Shown here piece after piece: positions 53,477-62,227 of a stretch of 64,000 nucleotides of DNA. The translations under genes and the position numbers were made by a program. Source of the stretch: Psychrobacter sp. I-STPA10 (GTDB taxonomy: Bacteria; Pseudomonadota; Gammaproteobacteria; Pseudomonadales; Moraxellaceae); the NCBI RefSeq assembly GCF_021012795.1, contig NZ_VFYU01000014.1:62001-126000 (forward strand). Reading direction: 5' to 3'. A model generated the notes under the pieces. That model saw only the letters and a program-made list of their open reading frames with translations, was not told the DNA's origin and made no database searches. Each line of letters opens with the position of its first letter. Positions within the stretch are counted from its first letter, which is position 1.

Positions 53477-54048
53477 TATTTTTTTACTCCTAGTTCACTG
53501 ATACACTTACCTTTTTATCTAAAGGTATTTATGTAACAGTATCTTGTTACTGTTACTCAATTTATATTACGTGAGTCAATCTGGCTTAGTTGTGTCATTA
53601 CGCTGACGAAGTGTAGCGTTATGTATCATTTATTGTGATTCTTTATCGTCCTAATCAATTTAGATAAGCTGTGACAGTAGCCGCCATACAACAATCAGCA
53701 CCTATAAAGTAAGCAATAATAAATATGCAAGAAAATATAGATGCAGATATGCACCGCTGTGGGTGAGTATGCTACACTAGCAAAAATCCATTAACTTGTT
53801 TTTATATGCTAAGCGTTATACCAAACCTTTGACTATTTATACTTATTATTTAAATCGGTTATCAAAATCAAGTAACAGTCACAACAATAGAAATAGTAGA
53901 TAAGACATGCTTTTATTTAAGCATTGTTTAGTATATAAAAAATAGAAGCCCACTAAAAATACAATGCAACAGATATTCCATCTGTTATGATTTTATTTGG
54001 GATTTATATTAAATTTACAAAAAATTTGTTCAGATGAAAGGTAAGATT
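53477..54048. other. Divergent region before dapA
   Basis: This is 572 bp between the exported-protein gene and dapA. It includes a short hairpin ACGCT...AGCGT near 53610. It is otherwise AT-rich, and I see no lysine riboswitch-like block or other gene. Confidence 0.45.
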
Positions 54049-54957
54049 ATGAGCAGTGCATACGATGACATCAAAACCCGCTTACAAGGCTCTATGGTTG
54101 CCTTGGTCACACCCATGCTTGCAAATGGCGATGTTGATTATAAACGTCTGGCACAGCTGATTGATTGGCAAATAGATGAAGGCACACACTGTTTAGTGGC
54201 GGTTGGTACAACTGGCGAATCAGCAACTTTATCTATGCAAGAGCACAGTGATGTCATTCGTTATTTTATTAAGCATGTCAATGGACGCGTGCCTGTGATT
54301 GCAGGTACAGGCGCAAACAATACCAAAGAAGCAATTAAACTGACCCAAGATGCCAAAGAAGCAGGTGCAGATTGTGCGTTACTGGTTGCGCCTTATTATA
54401 ATAAGCCCACCCAAGAAGGATTGTATCAGCACTACAAAGCCATTGCCGAAGCAGTGGATATGCCGCAGATGCTTTATAATGTACCTGGGCGTACAGTGGT
54501 TGATATCGCGCAAGAAACCGTCGAACGTCTTGCCGATATCCAGCAAATTGTCGCCATTAAAGATGCCACTGGCTCAGTTGAGCGTGGCAAAGCATTGATT
54601 AATGCTGTGGGTGAGCGTTTGGTGGTTCTCTCAGGTGATGATGGAACAGCACTTGAGCTTACCAAAGTTGGCGGCAAAGGTAATATCTCTGTGACTGCAA
54701 ATATTATCCCCAAAGTGATGAGCGACGTCTTTAGTACTGCCCTGCAAGGTAACGTAGATGCTGCCCTACAAGCTCATGATGCCATCAAACATCTACATCA
54801 GGCGATGTTTGTTGAATCCAGCCCCATTCCAGTAAAATATGCCTTGCATAAAATGGGCAAAATTGACAAAGGCATACGTCTTCCTTTGGTCTGGTTAGAT
54901 GAGAAATATCACGCCCAAACTGACGCTGCCCTACGCCAAGCAAATTTAATTGACTAA
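54049..54957 (+). CDS. dapA: 4-hydroxy-tetrahydrodipicolinate synthase DapA
   Basis: This protein has 302 residues from ATG 54049, preceded by AAAGGTAAG. It is a class I aldolase TIM barrel: VALVTPML at the start, VAVGTTGESATLS near residues 42-54, the catalytic Tyr in QMLYNVPGRTVVD and the Schiff-base Lys in QQIVAIKDATG. It condenses pyruvate with aspartate semialdehyde in lysine and peptidoglycan precursor synthesis. The dapA-lipoprotein-purC order matches the dapA-bamC-purC neighbourhood of many gammaproteobacteria. Confidence 0.96.
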   Translation: MSSAYDDIKTRLQGSMVALVTPMLANGDVDYKRLAQLIDWQIDEGTHCLVAVGTTGESATLSMQEHSDVIRYFIKHVNGRVPVIAGTGANNTKEAIKLTQDAKEAGADCALLVAPYYNKPTQEGLYQHYKAIAEAVDMPQMLYNVPGRTVVDIAQETVERLADIQQIVAIKDATGSVERGKALINAVGERLVVLSGDDGTALELTKVGGKGNISVTANIIPKVMSDVFSTALQGNVDAALQAHDAIKHLHQAMFVESSPIPVKYALHKMGKIDKGIRLPLVWLDEKYHAQTDAALRQANLID

Positions 54958-55113
54958 TTTTATATTTTTAATAGGCGATTACTCTAAGTTAAGTTTTAAG
55001 TTCAGTTTTAAGTTAAATACAATCGTTTAGTCGCCTAGTAAACCTATTATAGACTTCTGCCTAGCTCATAACATAAATTATCATAAGACATAGGCTTATG
55101 AAAGGATAACACC

Positions 55114-55410
55114 ATGAATATACGTGCAATACGTTGGTTAAGTCTCAGTATCATCGCTGGACTTAGCCTAGCAGGCTGTCAAACCGTCAAAGGTTGGACA
55201 AATAAAATTGATAATGGTAGCTTGAATTATACCCAAGCCAAACAATTAGAACCAATAAAATTACCTGCAAACCAACAAACTGCCCCTTTTATCCCTTTAT
55301 ATCCGACACCAAATGTTGGTAAAAATACCTTGAAAATTCAGGACGAAGAAGGCAAACGCTACCAACTGCCACCGCCACGTCGTATGGCAGTCTCACCCCA
55401 AAATTCTTAA
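55114..55410 (+). CDS. Short lipoprotein in the BamC position
   Basis: This 98-residue protein has a lipoprotein signal peptide to LSLAGC (Cys at residue 22). A proline-rich, unstructured-looking chain follows: LEPIKLPANQQTAPFIPLYPTP, then GKRYQLPPPRRM. This pattern, an L-P-I/L-x-x-P motif followed by Y-x-L/I-P and a PP motif, recalls the extended N-terminal segment of BamC that wraps onto BamD. The location between dapA and purC is exactly that of bamC. BamC is normally about 344 residues with two globular domains, both absent here. Assignment is by position and motif only. Confidence 0.65.
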   Translation: MNIRAIRWLSLSIIAGLSLAGCQTVKGWTNKIDNGSLNYTQAKQLEPIKLPANQQTAPFIPLYPTPNVGKNTLKIQDEEGKRYQLPPPRRMAVSPQNS

Positions 55411-55492
55411 TTTCCTAAATTCTTAATTTCCTATCCAAAGGTAGTAGTACTACCATTACAATGTTAAATTATTAAATGACAGGACAACAGTC

Positions 55493-56206
55493 ATGCAAAA
55501 ACAACAATTATTATATAAAGGCAAAGCCAAAACCGTTTACGAAACTGATGAGCCAGATTATCTTATCTTACATTTTCGTGATGATACTTCTGCCTTTAAT
55601 GGTGAACGTGTTGAGCAGCTTGGTCGCAAAGGTCAAGTCAATAACCGCTTCAATGCCTTTATTATGCAAAAACTTGCCGAAGCAGGCATCGAGACCCACT
55701 TTGAACGTCAGTTATCTGATGATGAAGTATTGGTCAAACGCTTGACAATGATACCCGTAGAGTGTGTGGTGCGTAACTTTGCCGCTGGTAGCCTGGTACG
55801 CCGTCTAGGCTTAGAGGAAGGTATGCCACTCACTCCGCCTACCTTTGAATTATTTTATAAAGATGATGGCTTGGGCGACCCAATGGTCAATGAGTCCTTA
55901 TCTATCTCGCTTGGTTGGGCAACGCAGGAGCAGCTTGATACCATGCGTGAGATTACCTTTAAAGTTAATGATGTGCTTAAAGGGTTATTTGATGAAGGTG
56001 GCCTAATGCTGGTCGACTTTAAGCTTGAGTTTGGTGTATTTCAAGACCGCATTGTTCTAGGTGATGAGTTCTCGCCAGATGGTTGCCGTATTTGGGACAA
56101 AGAAACCAAGAAAAAACTTGATAAAGACCGCTTCCGCCAAAGCTTGGGTGATGTGATTGAATCTTATGAAGAAGTGGCTCGTCGTATTGGTGTTCCATTA
56201 GCATAA
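55493..56206 (+). CDS. purC: Phosphoribosylaminoimidazole-succinocarboxamide synthase PurC
   Basis: This 237-residue protein covers the whole SAICAR synthetase fold. It has [14 protein letters not shown] at the start, [24 protein letters not shown], the signatures [18 protein letters not shown] and [11 protein letters not shown], then [25 protein letters not shown]. It works in de novo purine synthesis. It lies 82 bp after the lipoprotein gene and ends in a terminator at 56242-56275. Confidence 0.97.
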   Translation: MQKQQLLYKGKAKTVYETDEPDYLILHFRDDTSAFNGERVEQLGRKGQVNNRFNAFIMQKLAEAGIETHFERQLSDDEVLVKRLTMIPVECVVRNFAAGSLVRRLGLEEGMPLTPPTFELFYKDDGLGDPMVNESLSISLGWATQEQLDTMREITFKVNDVLKGLFDEGGLMLVDFKLEFGVFQDRIVLGDEFSPDGCRIWDKETKKKLDKDRFRQSLGDVIESYEEVARRIGVPLA

Positions 56207-56241
56207 TAAAAACAAGCCATTCGCCTACAAATAATAACACC

Positions 56242-56275
56242 AAGCTGAATATAACAAGGTTATGTTCAGCTTTTT
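56242..56275 (+). terminator. Terminator of dapA-purC
   Basis: AAGCTGAATATAAC pairs with GTTATGTTCAGCTT around AAGG and is followed by a T-run, 36 bp after purC. Confidence 0.88.
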
Positions 56276-56298
56276 ATTTTTACAATATCCAATAAGCC

Positions 56299-56404
56299 AT
56301 AGTCAGCGAAATTATAAACTGGTACAAGGCAGGCAAGTGTAGATAGTATGGTTATACAGCAAACGAGCCTAACACCGTAACAGTTATCAAGTTCGTTGAC
56401 TATA
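56299..56404 (+). repeat. TATAGTC...GACTATA dispersed repeat
   Basis: The ends ATAGTCAGCGAAATTATAAACTG and CAGTTATCAAGTTCGTTGACTATA are inverses with few mismatches. The core CAAGGCAGGCAAGTGTAGATAGTA and GCAAACGAGCCTAACACCGTAAC matches the other copies. It sits 40 bp upstream of the NIF3-like gene, so it occupies that gene's leader. Confidence 0.75.
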
Positions 56405-56440
56405 AAGCTGTAGATAAGCCTCAACATAGGAGCAAATACC

Positions 56441-56752
56441 ATGTATAAACTCACCGTATTTATTCCCGATAGCCATTTAGAAGGTGTAAAAACTGCCCTA
56501 TTTATTGCAGGAGCAGGCACAATTGGCAATTATTCTCACTGCTGTTGGCAGGTGCAAGGCACAGGACAATTTAAGCCATTATCAGGTAGCAACCCACATA
56601 TTGGACAACAAGATAAAATAGAACAGGTGACAGAGTGGCGAGTCGAGATGGTGGTGGCAAACGATAAGATTCATGCTGTGATAGACGCATTAAAGCAGGC
56701 GCACCCTTATGAAACGCCTGCTTATGATGTGATACAAATAATTGATATTTAA
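56441..56752 (+). CDS. NIF3/YqfO-like small protein
   Basis: This 103-residue protein corresponds to the CutA-like domain found inserted in long NIF3-family proteins. It has YKLTVFIPDSHLEGVKTALFIAGAGTIGNYSHCCWQVQGTGQF near residues 2-45, EWRVEMVVANDKIHAVIDALKQAHPYETPAYDV near residues 65-97. The stand-alone form is usually annotated NGG1-interacting factor-like and has no proven role. It is a single gene with a repeat immediately upstream. Confidence 0.8.
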   Translation: MYKLTVFIPDSHLEGVKTALFIAGAGTIGNYSHCCWQVQGTGQFKPLSGSNPHIGQQDKIEQVTEWRVEMVVANDKIHAVIDALKQAHPYETPAYDVIQIIDI

Positions 56753-56819
56753 CAATAATAACGTAACGCACAGACGATAAACCAAACAATCAACAATAGA
56801 GTATTTGCTCTCTTAATTA

Positions 56820-58583
56820 CTAACTAATAGCGTTTGCGCCCACTTTACTATAAAGAGTTTTTCCAACTTCACTGCTATACGTTGGTTTTAGAATGTCACT
56901 GACAAATATCCAGTCTGATTGACACTGCTCTGCTGTTACCGTAATCAGCATATAACCACGTTGATGAGTATCACAATACTGCAAGTCTTTGACAAGCTGT
57001 ATTAATGCCATTTGCAGTTGTTGTGGATTGGCATTGGGCAGATATTCTTCAAATCCTGGTGAGGATACTGAGCTGGTGGCAAACTCAACCCCCACACTCT
57101 CTCCATCTTTTGTGGTCAAGTTGCTTGCCCATGCGTTATGCGTATCCCCTGAGAGTACCACCAAATTTTTATTAAGGCTCTTAGCCGCATTAAGTACTAA
57201 CTCACGTGCCGCCGCATAACCATCCCACGCATCTAGATTATAAGGAATAGACGGCTGTGCCAAAATCGCTTGCTCGGTTGCACTTAACTGGGCAGGGTTT
57301 ATCTGTGCCTTTTGTGCAATACTTAGATACGTCGCCAAATCAATACCCGCCTTTGGGTTAACAATATTGAGTATCACTGGAGCTGGCATTAACATACGTG
57401 CCATCAGTATTTGCTGCCCGAGTAGCTGCCAAGTTGCATTGGAATTGCGTAACTGTTCAACCAGCCAATTGGTCTGTTTTAAACCTAACAGATGGCGATT
57501 TTTATCATAGATGGCTTGAGTAAATTTGGCAGCATCTAAACCCATCGCCCCTGTGTTTACATCGATAGTGACATATTTTTGATAATCAAGCTGTTTATCA
57601 CGCCCCACCACCCGAGTATCAAGCATATACAAGCTTAGCAGCGAACCAAAGTCAAAGCGACGATAAATTTCACTGGGTACTTGGTTACGAGTTGGTAGCC
57701 ACTCATGATACGCTGTCACCGCAGCTAGCTTACGCGTATCCCACTTCCCCTCGACATCTGGCTGATGATTTTCTGCGCCATCTTTAAAAGTATCATTGCT
57801 TAGTTCATGGTCGTCCCAAACCGCAATCATCGGGATACGCTCATGTAAGGCTTGCAAATCTGGGTCAGTTTTATATTGCGCATGACGCAAACGATAGTCT
57901 TGAATACTGACGATTTCTGTCTCTGGCATTACTTCTCGCTTTAGCTTAGAAGCATTTGTTGAGGCATAGGCAGGTACTTTCTCACCACTTTGGTTAACGG
58001 TGTTACGACCATACTCATAAATATAATCACCCAAATGCACACAAACATCGATGTCATCACGACGTGCAGCATCAGCATAGACATGAAAATAGCCCGCAGG
58101 ATAATTGGCACAGCTAAATACGGCTAGCTTTACCTGCTCGACGTTTGTAACAGGCAAGGTTTTAGTACGTCCTATACGGCTTTGTGTATCGCCCACCGAA
58201 AAGCGATAGTAATAAGTCGTTGCAGGTTTAAGCCCATCAGCATCGACTTTTACCGTATAATCTTGACGCGCAGTGGTAGTGACACTACCTTGATTGACCA
58301 CTTTTGACATCTTGGCATCTTCAGCAATTTGCCACTGTACTTTGATTTCAGAGGGCTTAGCCTCAGACGCCTTAATAACTGGTGTGACTCGTGTCCACAA
58401 TATCACTTTATCTGCCAATGGGTCGCCACTGGCAATCCCATGTTCAAAGCTAACCACATTGTCTGATGTTATAGATTGCGTCGAGTGTTTATTATCATGA
58501 TGACAGCCCACCATACCCAAACTAAGCCCTGTTACGGCTGCTCCACCCACACCTTTGATAAAACGGCGACGATTGAAAGGCAC
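56820..58583 (-). CDS. phoD: PhoD-family alkaline phosphatase/phosphodiesterase
   Basis: This 587-residue protein has a twin-arginine signal NRRRFIKGVGG followed by MVGC, hence a Tat-exported lipoprotein. The metal-site motifs follow: FSCANYPAGYFHVYADAARRDDIDVCVHLGDYIYEYG, AVWDDHELSNDTFKDGAENH and VVLSGDTHNAWASNL. It hydrolyses phosphate esters in the periplasm, with Fe and Ca in known PhoD enzymes. The only start in the open frame is GTG 58583. An in-frame ATG at 58775, with a purine-rich site, is cut off by a TAA three codons later, so the 5' end may be damaged. Confidence 0.88.
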   Translation of the reverse strand: MPFNRRRFIKGVGGAAVTGLSLGMVGCHHDNKHSTQSITSDNVVSFEHGIASGDPLADKVILWTRVTPVIKASEAKPSEIKVQWQIAEDAKMSKVVNQGSVTTTARQDYTVKVDADGLKPATTYYYRFSVGDTQSRIGRTKTLPVTNVEQVKLAVFSCANYPAGYFHVYADAARRDDIDVCVHLGDYIYEYGRNTVNQSGEKVPAYASTNASKLKREVMPETEIVSIQDYRLRHAQYKTDPDLQALHERIPMIAVWDDHELSNDTFKDGAENHQPDVEGKWDTRKLAAVTAYHEWLPTRNQVPSEIYRRFDFGSLLSLYMLDTRVVGRDKQLDYQKYVTIDVNTGAMGLDAAKFTQAIYDKNRHLLGLKQTNWLVEQLRNSNATWQLLGQQILMARMLMPAPVILNIVNPKAGIDLATYLSIAQKAQINPAQLSATEQAILAQPSIPYNLDAWDGYAAARELVLNAAKSLNKNLVVLSGDTHNAWASNLTTKDGESVGVEFATSSVSSPGFEEYLPNANPQQLQMALIQLVKDLQYCDTHQRGYMLITVTAEQCQSDWIFVSDILKPTYSSEVGKTLYSKVGANAIS

Positions 58584-58982
58584 AGATGATTGCCCAGCAG
58601 GGCTATTTATTTTAGCCGCTGTATCAGCAATAACATTATGTATGGGGCATATGGCATGCGCTGTGTGCCCACTATTTGTGTTTGACTGTTTGCTAGAGGA
58701 ATTGCTGGTGGGAGAGGTATCCGTGTTGCAAATTTGGTCAACTTGACTATTCTTGCTATCATTTTACTGGCTCATGGCTGGCATCTTCTCTACTTAGTAA
58801 TTAAAATACAAGCATTATTCAAAAAAAGTATGACGGCACTATGACAATTTTAAACTCTAACACCTAATTTGATGGTTTTCCCCTCTTATTTAGTGTCTTA
58901 ACCACCTTAAATATAGTTATGAGAACTTTTATAAAATTGCTAATATGAATGATATAAATATTATAAGTAATAAGGAATTGAG
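58584..58982. other. Region upstream of phoD and the 215-residue gene
   Basis: This is 399 bp between divergent genes. On the minus strand it contains a 64-codon extension of the phoD frame, opened by ATG 58775 and interrupted by TAA at 58766-58764. The remaining 200 bp is AT-rich without a supported gene. Confidence 0.5.
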
Positions 58983-59630
58983 ATGTCTTTTCTAAAAGAT
59001 TTAGGTAAAGGTCTAGGTGAAGTCACAGGTGCAGTACTTGGTGGCACAATAAAAGGTGCTGGCGAAATTCTTGACAGTAAATTTGTACAAGAAGTTGGTA
59101 CAGGTGTTGAAAAATCGATGACGCATACAGGCACACTATTAGGTGAATTAGCAGATGGTATTGCTGATGTTGGTATTGGCTGTATTGACAAGAATGAACA
59201 ACAAACCAATCAAGGACTTAATAATCTAGGCAACACCATCAAGACTTTTGGTAGTCAAGTGGGACAATCAGCCACTACCATTGTTGATCAAGGCATAACC
59301 ACTGTAGATGCACTTAGTCATGGCGACTATGAAACTGCAAAAATAGGAGTAGCAGGGTTAGCAAAAGTTGCTGCTGTATCAGTATTAGCTGTTGGTGTAA
59401 TAGATATTATTGATGGGGTTGATGCTATAGATAGCAATGTATTAGCAGTAGATGATACAACCGATACCGACTACATACAAGTAGAGAATACAAATATCCA
59501 TGAAGTCTCTCCCCATGAGCGAGTATTGGCAGATGGTCGAGTAATTTGGGTCGATGGTGATGGTGATACATCTATTAACCGTGATACAGGTTGGGTGCAA
59601 ACCAATCCCAATTATCGTATTTCAACATAG
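58983..59630 (+). CDS. Unrecognised protein with glycine-rich N-terminus and one membrane segment
   Basis: This 215-residue protein has an N-terminal part full of Gly-x-Gly steps (LGKGLGEVTGAVLGGTIKGAGEI), no signal peptide, one cysteine near residue 67 and a hydrophobic segment at about 124-147 (LAKVAAVSVLAVGVIDIIDG). An acidic C-terminus follows, ending DGRVIWVDGDGDTSINRDTGW. I do not recognise a family. The helical, Gly-zipper-like start and single hydrophobic segment could suit a membrane-inserting or bacteriocin-like protein, but no processing or immunity gene is evident. A 32-residue hydrophobic peptide gene follows. Confidence 0.6.
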   Translation: MSFLKDLGKGLGEVTGAVLGGTIKGAGEILDSKFVQEVGTGVEKSMTHTGTLLGELADGIADVGIGCIDKNEQQTNQGLNNLGNTIKTFGSQVGQSATTIVDQGITTVDALSHGDYETAKIGVAGLAKVAAVSVLAVGVIDIIDGVDAIDSNVLAVDDTTDTDYIQVENTNIHEVSPHERVLADGRVIWVDGDGDTSINRDTGWVQTNPNYRIST

Positions 59631-59655
59631 TATTTATTAAATTAAGGAAATAAAC

Positions 59656-59754
59656 ATGAATATCAGCAAATTTTTTGGATTGATTTTTTTACTATTTTTA
59701 ATTTTATTTTTAATACCTGCAATTGGTGCTATTATTTTGGGTGCATTTAGTTAG
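59656..59754 (+). CDS. 32-residue hydrophobic peptide
   Basis: ATG 59656 is preceded by AAGGAAATAAAC, a good ribosome site, and opens a 32-codon frame. It encodes MNISKFFGLIFLLF, more Leu/Ile residues, then PAIGAIILGAFS. Apart from Lys and Ser it is one membrane helix with a Pro-Ala-Ile-Gly kink. It begins 25 bp after the 215-residue gene and is probably co-expressed. Small helices of this kind act as transporter subunits, type I toxins or regulators; none can be chosen. Confidence 0.55.
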   Translation: MNISKFFGLIFLLFLILFLIPAIGAIILGAFS

Positions 59755-59892
59755 TTTATTATTATTTACCACAAAAGATGGAAAAACTTATAATCAGTCT
59801 CAGCTTATTTATGAGTTTTGTTAATTTTTCTTCTTAATCTTTTTTTATTGATTAATTTTTTGATAAAACTCCATATATTGTATAATATGACT

Positions 59893-60306
59893 TTATAATT
59901 TTTCCTGTAGAGATTTGATAATTTCATTTAGTCTATCTATTTGCTGTTCTTGCCTTTTTAGCATGCGGTCTTTTTGGGAAAGCAGTTCATTTTTATGTTG
60001 TATAGTAAGCTTCATTTTTTCTATTTCTACAGTAGTTTGTTCTGATGCTCCATAATAATTAATACTATGGCTACTACTATCCCCATTAATTAACCAAATT
60101 AAACCTTGTTTATTTAATGATAATAAATCAGGCAAATCAACACCAAATACTTCGCTAATTTTTTCTAGTTTTTCCAGATATAGCTTACTTTCTCCACGTT
60201 CAAGTTTTGCATAACTATTAAGAGACATATGTAGTTTTTCTGCCATATCTTCTTGTGTCCAATCATTCATTGCTCTCATCATACGAATTTTTTCAGTTAC
60301 TTTCAT
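59893..60306 (-). CDS. XRE-family regulator with C-terminal coiled coil
   Basis: This 137-residue protein has an N-terminal helix-turn-helix (residues about 5-62): KIRMMRAMNDWTQEDMAEKLHMSLNSYAKLERGE. The C-terminal third is a coiled coil (about 92-137), rich in Lys, Glu and Gln: QHKNELLSQKDRMLKRQEQQIDRLNEIIKSLQEKL. Such regulators are common in prophages and accessory regions. The target may be its own promoter or the neighbouring unknown genes. It is AT-rich like them, which suggests a small acquired block at 58.98-60.3 kb. Confidence 0.8.
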   Translation of the reverse strand: MKVTEKIRMMRAMNDWTQEDMAEKLHMSLNSYAKLERGESKLYLEKLEKISEVFGVDLPDLLSLNKQGLIWLINGDSSSHSINYYGASEQTTVEIEKMKLTIQHKNELLSQKDRMLKRQEQQIDRLNEIIKSLQEKL

Positions 60307-60346
60307 TATTATTCCTCTTTATTTAATAGTTTTAGCTAAAACTACT

Positions 60347-60856
60347 TTACCCCAAATTCGACAATATCGCCACTTCCTTGATATAGCTTAATAAGTCGGT
60401 TTCAGATTCAGCCAATAACTCGTCATCATTCATGTGTTTGGCATACTCTATCCATAACAATAACTGATAGACACTATTGCGCTCAGATGCCGAAAATTGC
60501 TTTACAAACTGCTTCAACGTAGACTCATCATTGATATTCAGACGGGTATACCAAGCTTCAATTTTTGCTGCTTGTTCAGGGCTAAAACGAATTTGAAACA
60601 GGGTATCAACCAAATCATGACGATTTTCTTCACTAATCAACTTGCCCACACGCTTAATCTGCCGATTACGGGCATTGGCACTGCTGATATCAGCCAAAGC
60701 CGTTAATTCATCTAAAAAATACTCACTGGCAGGCAGTTTTTTCATTTGTTTTTTGGATAAGGCTGCCAACGGCTCGGCAAGCTGCTGTAAACGCTCGTGT
60801 GATTTTTTAAGCTCGGTGCGTGACACTCGCATGTCATGTTCTGACCAATCAATCAT
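60347..60856 (-). CDS. darP: Ribosome-associated protein DarP (YjgA, DUF615)
   Basis: This protein has 169 residues from ATG 60856 (a TTG at 60868 is less likely). The DUF615 pattern is clear: MRVSRTELKKSHERLQQLAEPLAALSKKQMKKLP near the start, RNRQIKRVGKLI near 67-78, FSPEQAAKIEAWYTRL, then FVKQFSASERNSVYQLL and a helical tail. DarP helps late assembly of the 50S subunit. It lies 86 bp from rapZ on the same strand, a loose association. Confidence 0.86.
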   Translation of the reverse strand: MIDWSEHDMRVSRTELKKSHERLQQLAEPLAALSKKQMKKLPASEYFLDELTALADISSANARNRQIKRVGKLISEENRHDLVDTLFQIRFSPEQAAKIEAWYTRLNINDESTLKQFVKQFSASERNSVYQLLLWIEYAKHMNDDELLAESETDLLSYIKEVAILSNLG

Positions 60857-60942
60857 ATAACTTCTCAAATAATTTTTTATAAGTAATCAATCATCAATCT
60901 TTAACAATCAAATGAACGATTATTCTATAGTGATTATAGTGG

Positions 60943-61857
60943 TTAAGCTAACCAACGGGCTCTTTCACGATGCTTAACCACCACCTTCATTGCTTTAGGC
61001 AATTTATCTTGCAGTTTATCTGCCACCGCTTGGGTAATAAACACTGAACGATGCTTGCCACCTGTGCAACCAATGGCAACCGTCACCGTATGCCGATTAT
61101 TGTGCAAAAAGTCAGGCAACCAACGCTGCAAAAACTTGCCAATATCAGCTTGCATCTCTGCCACTTCAGGATAATCGCCAAAAAAGTCAGCCACCTCTTG
61201 GTCAAGACCTGTCTTTACTCGTATCTCAGGCTTCCAGTGAGGATTGGGCAGTATACGTACATCAAAGACAAAGTCAGCATCAATCGGAATACCATATTTA
61301 AAGCCAAATGATAACAAGTTCACCGTTACCTTATTATCCACCCCTATCTGCTCACGCACACACTCTTTAAGCTGATGAATATTAAGCTGGCTGGTATCAA
61401 TTTTTGTTGTTGCTCGACTGGCAATAGGCTCTAGTAACTCCACTTCTTTTTTGATGGCATTGGGCAAATTATGTACTTGGCTATCTGCTTGTGCCATCAA
61501 TGGATGTACCCGACGTGTGGCATCATAACGAGCAACCAATACCGCTTCTTGTGCTGTCACATACAATATATTAATGGCATCAGCACCATAAGTGGCAACC
61601 AATTCATCTTCGATTTGGGCAAAGTTTGATAAGTCTGATTTTGGTGTGCGTACATCAACACCCAATGCGACTTTATAAATACCACTTTCTTTGATGAGCT
61701 TCGCTGCTGCATCAGGTATCAACGATAATGGTAAATTATCAATAGAATAGTAACCAAAGTCTTCTAGTATATTCAGCACTGAGGTTTTGCCTGAACCTGA
61801 GCGACCAGAGACGATTAATACACTCATAGAAGATGGCTCAGTATGACTGCTATTCAT
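60943..61857 (-). CDS. rapZ: RNase adapter RapZ (YvcJ family)
   Basis: This protein has 304 residues from ATG 61857, with AGGA upstream; the longer frame to 61878 lacks a site. The N-terminal P-loop is GRSGSGKTSVLN near residues 18-29. Further segments are SIDNLPLSLIP, ALGVDVRTPK, LLSFGFKYGIP and DFVFDVRILPNP. The C-terminal signature is VAIGCTGGKHRSVFITQAVAD. RapZ directs RNase E to the GlmZ small RNA in enterobacteria and binds nucleotides in other groups. No PTS genes adjoin it here, unlike many genomes. Confidence 0.93.
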   Translation of the reverse strand: MNSSHTEPSSMSVLIVSGRSGSGKTSVLNILEDFGYYSIDNLPLSLIPDAAAKLIKESGIYKVALGVDVRTPKSDLSNFAQIEDELVATYGADAINILYVTAQEAVLVARYDATRRVHPLMAQADSQVHNLPNAIKKEVELLEPIASRATTKIDTSQLNIHQLKECVREQIGVDNKVTVNLLSFGFKYGIPIDADFVFDVRILPNPHWKPEIRVKTGLDQEVADFFGDYPEVAEMQADIGKFLQRWLPDFLHNNRHTVTVAIGCTGGKHRSVFITQAVADKLQDKLPKAMKVVVKHRERARWLA

Positions 61858-62227
61858 AATAAAGTTCCTGTTTATCATTTTGTTATCATTATTAGTTGGC
61901 TAATTAATTATTAGTTAATAAGTTTACCTGCTTAACTTGTCTATCATAAATAATCTAATAAATAAATACAGTACAGTATATACAGTAAATATAACCTACT
62001 GTCGATATTTATATACAGATTCTTAGGGTCTGTTGAACATTCATCTTCATAGGAAAAATTGAAATAAATTTGTCTTAGTCAAGGCAATGAACGCAGGTAA
62101 TATCGGGATATTAACCAGTTCATTAACGCAGAATAAGGCAAATTTAGCCAATTTTTACATGAAAGTAAAAAGTAGCCATATCCCTTGTAGATATTAGCCT
62201 AACGGGGTGAAAGTTCAACAGACCCTA
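61858..62227. other. Region between panC and rapZ
   Basis: This 370-bp gap is more than half occupied by the inverted-repeat element at 62024-62227. The remainder, next to rapZ, is AT-rich and presumably contains the rapZ promoter. Confidence 0.5.
62024..62227 (+). repeat. 204-bp element with GGGTCTGTTGAAC ends, abutting panC
   Basis: TAGGGTCTGTTGAAC at the left and GTTCAACAGACCCTA at the right are perfect 15-base inverses. The interior contains AAGGCAAATTTAGCC and TAAAAAGTAGCCAT and has no reading frame. Its last base touches the panC stop codon (TAG, 62230-62228). MITE-like. TA at both ends would suit a transposase that duplicates TA. Confidence 0.82.

Noticed and set aside
54000..54048. 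A lysine riboswitch before dapA
   Set aside because: The leader is short on conserved helices and too AT-rich; no matching core was seen.
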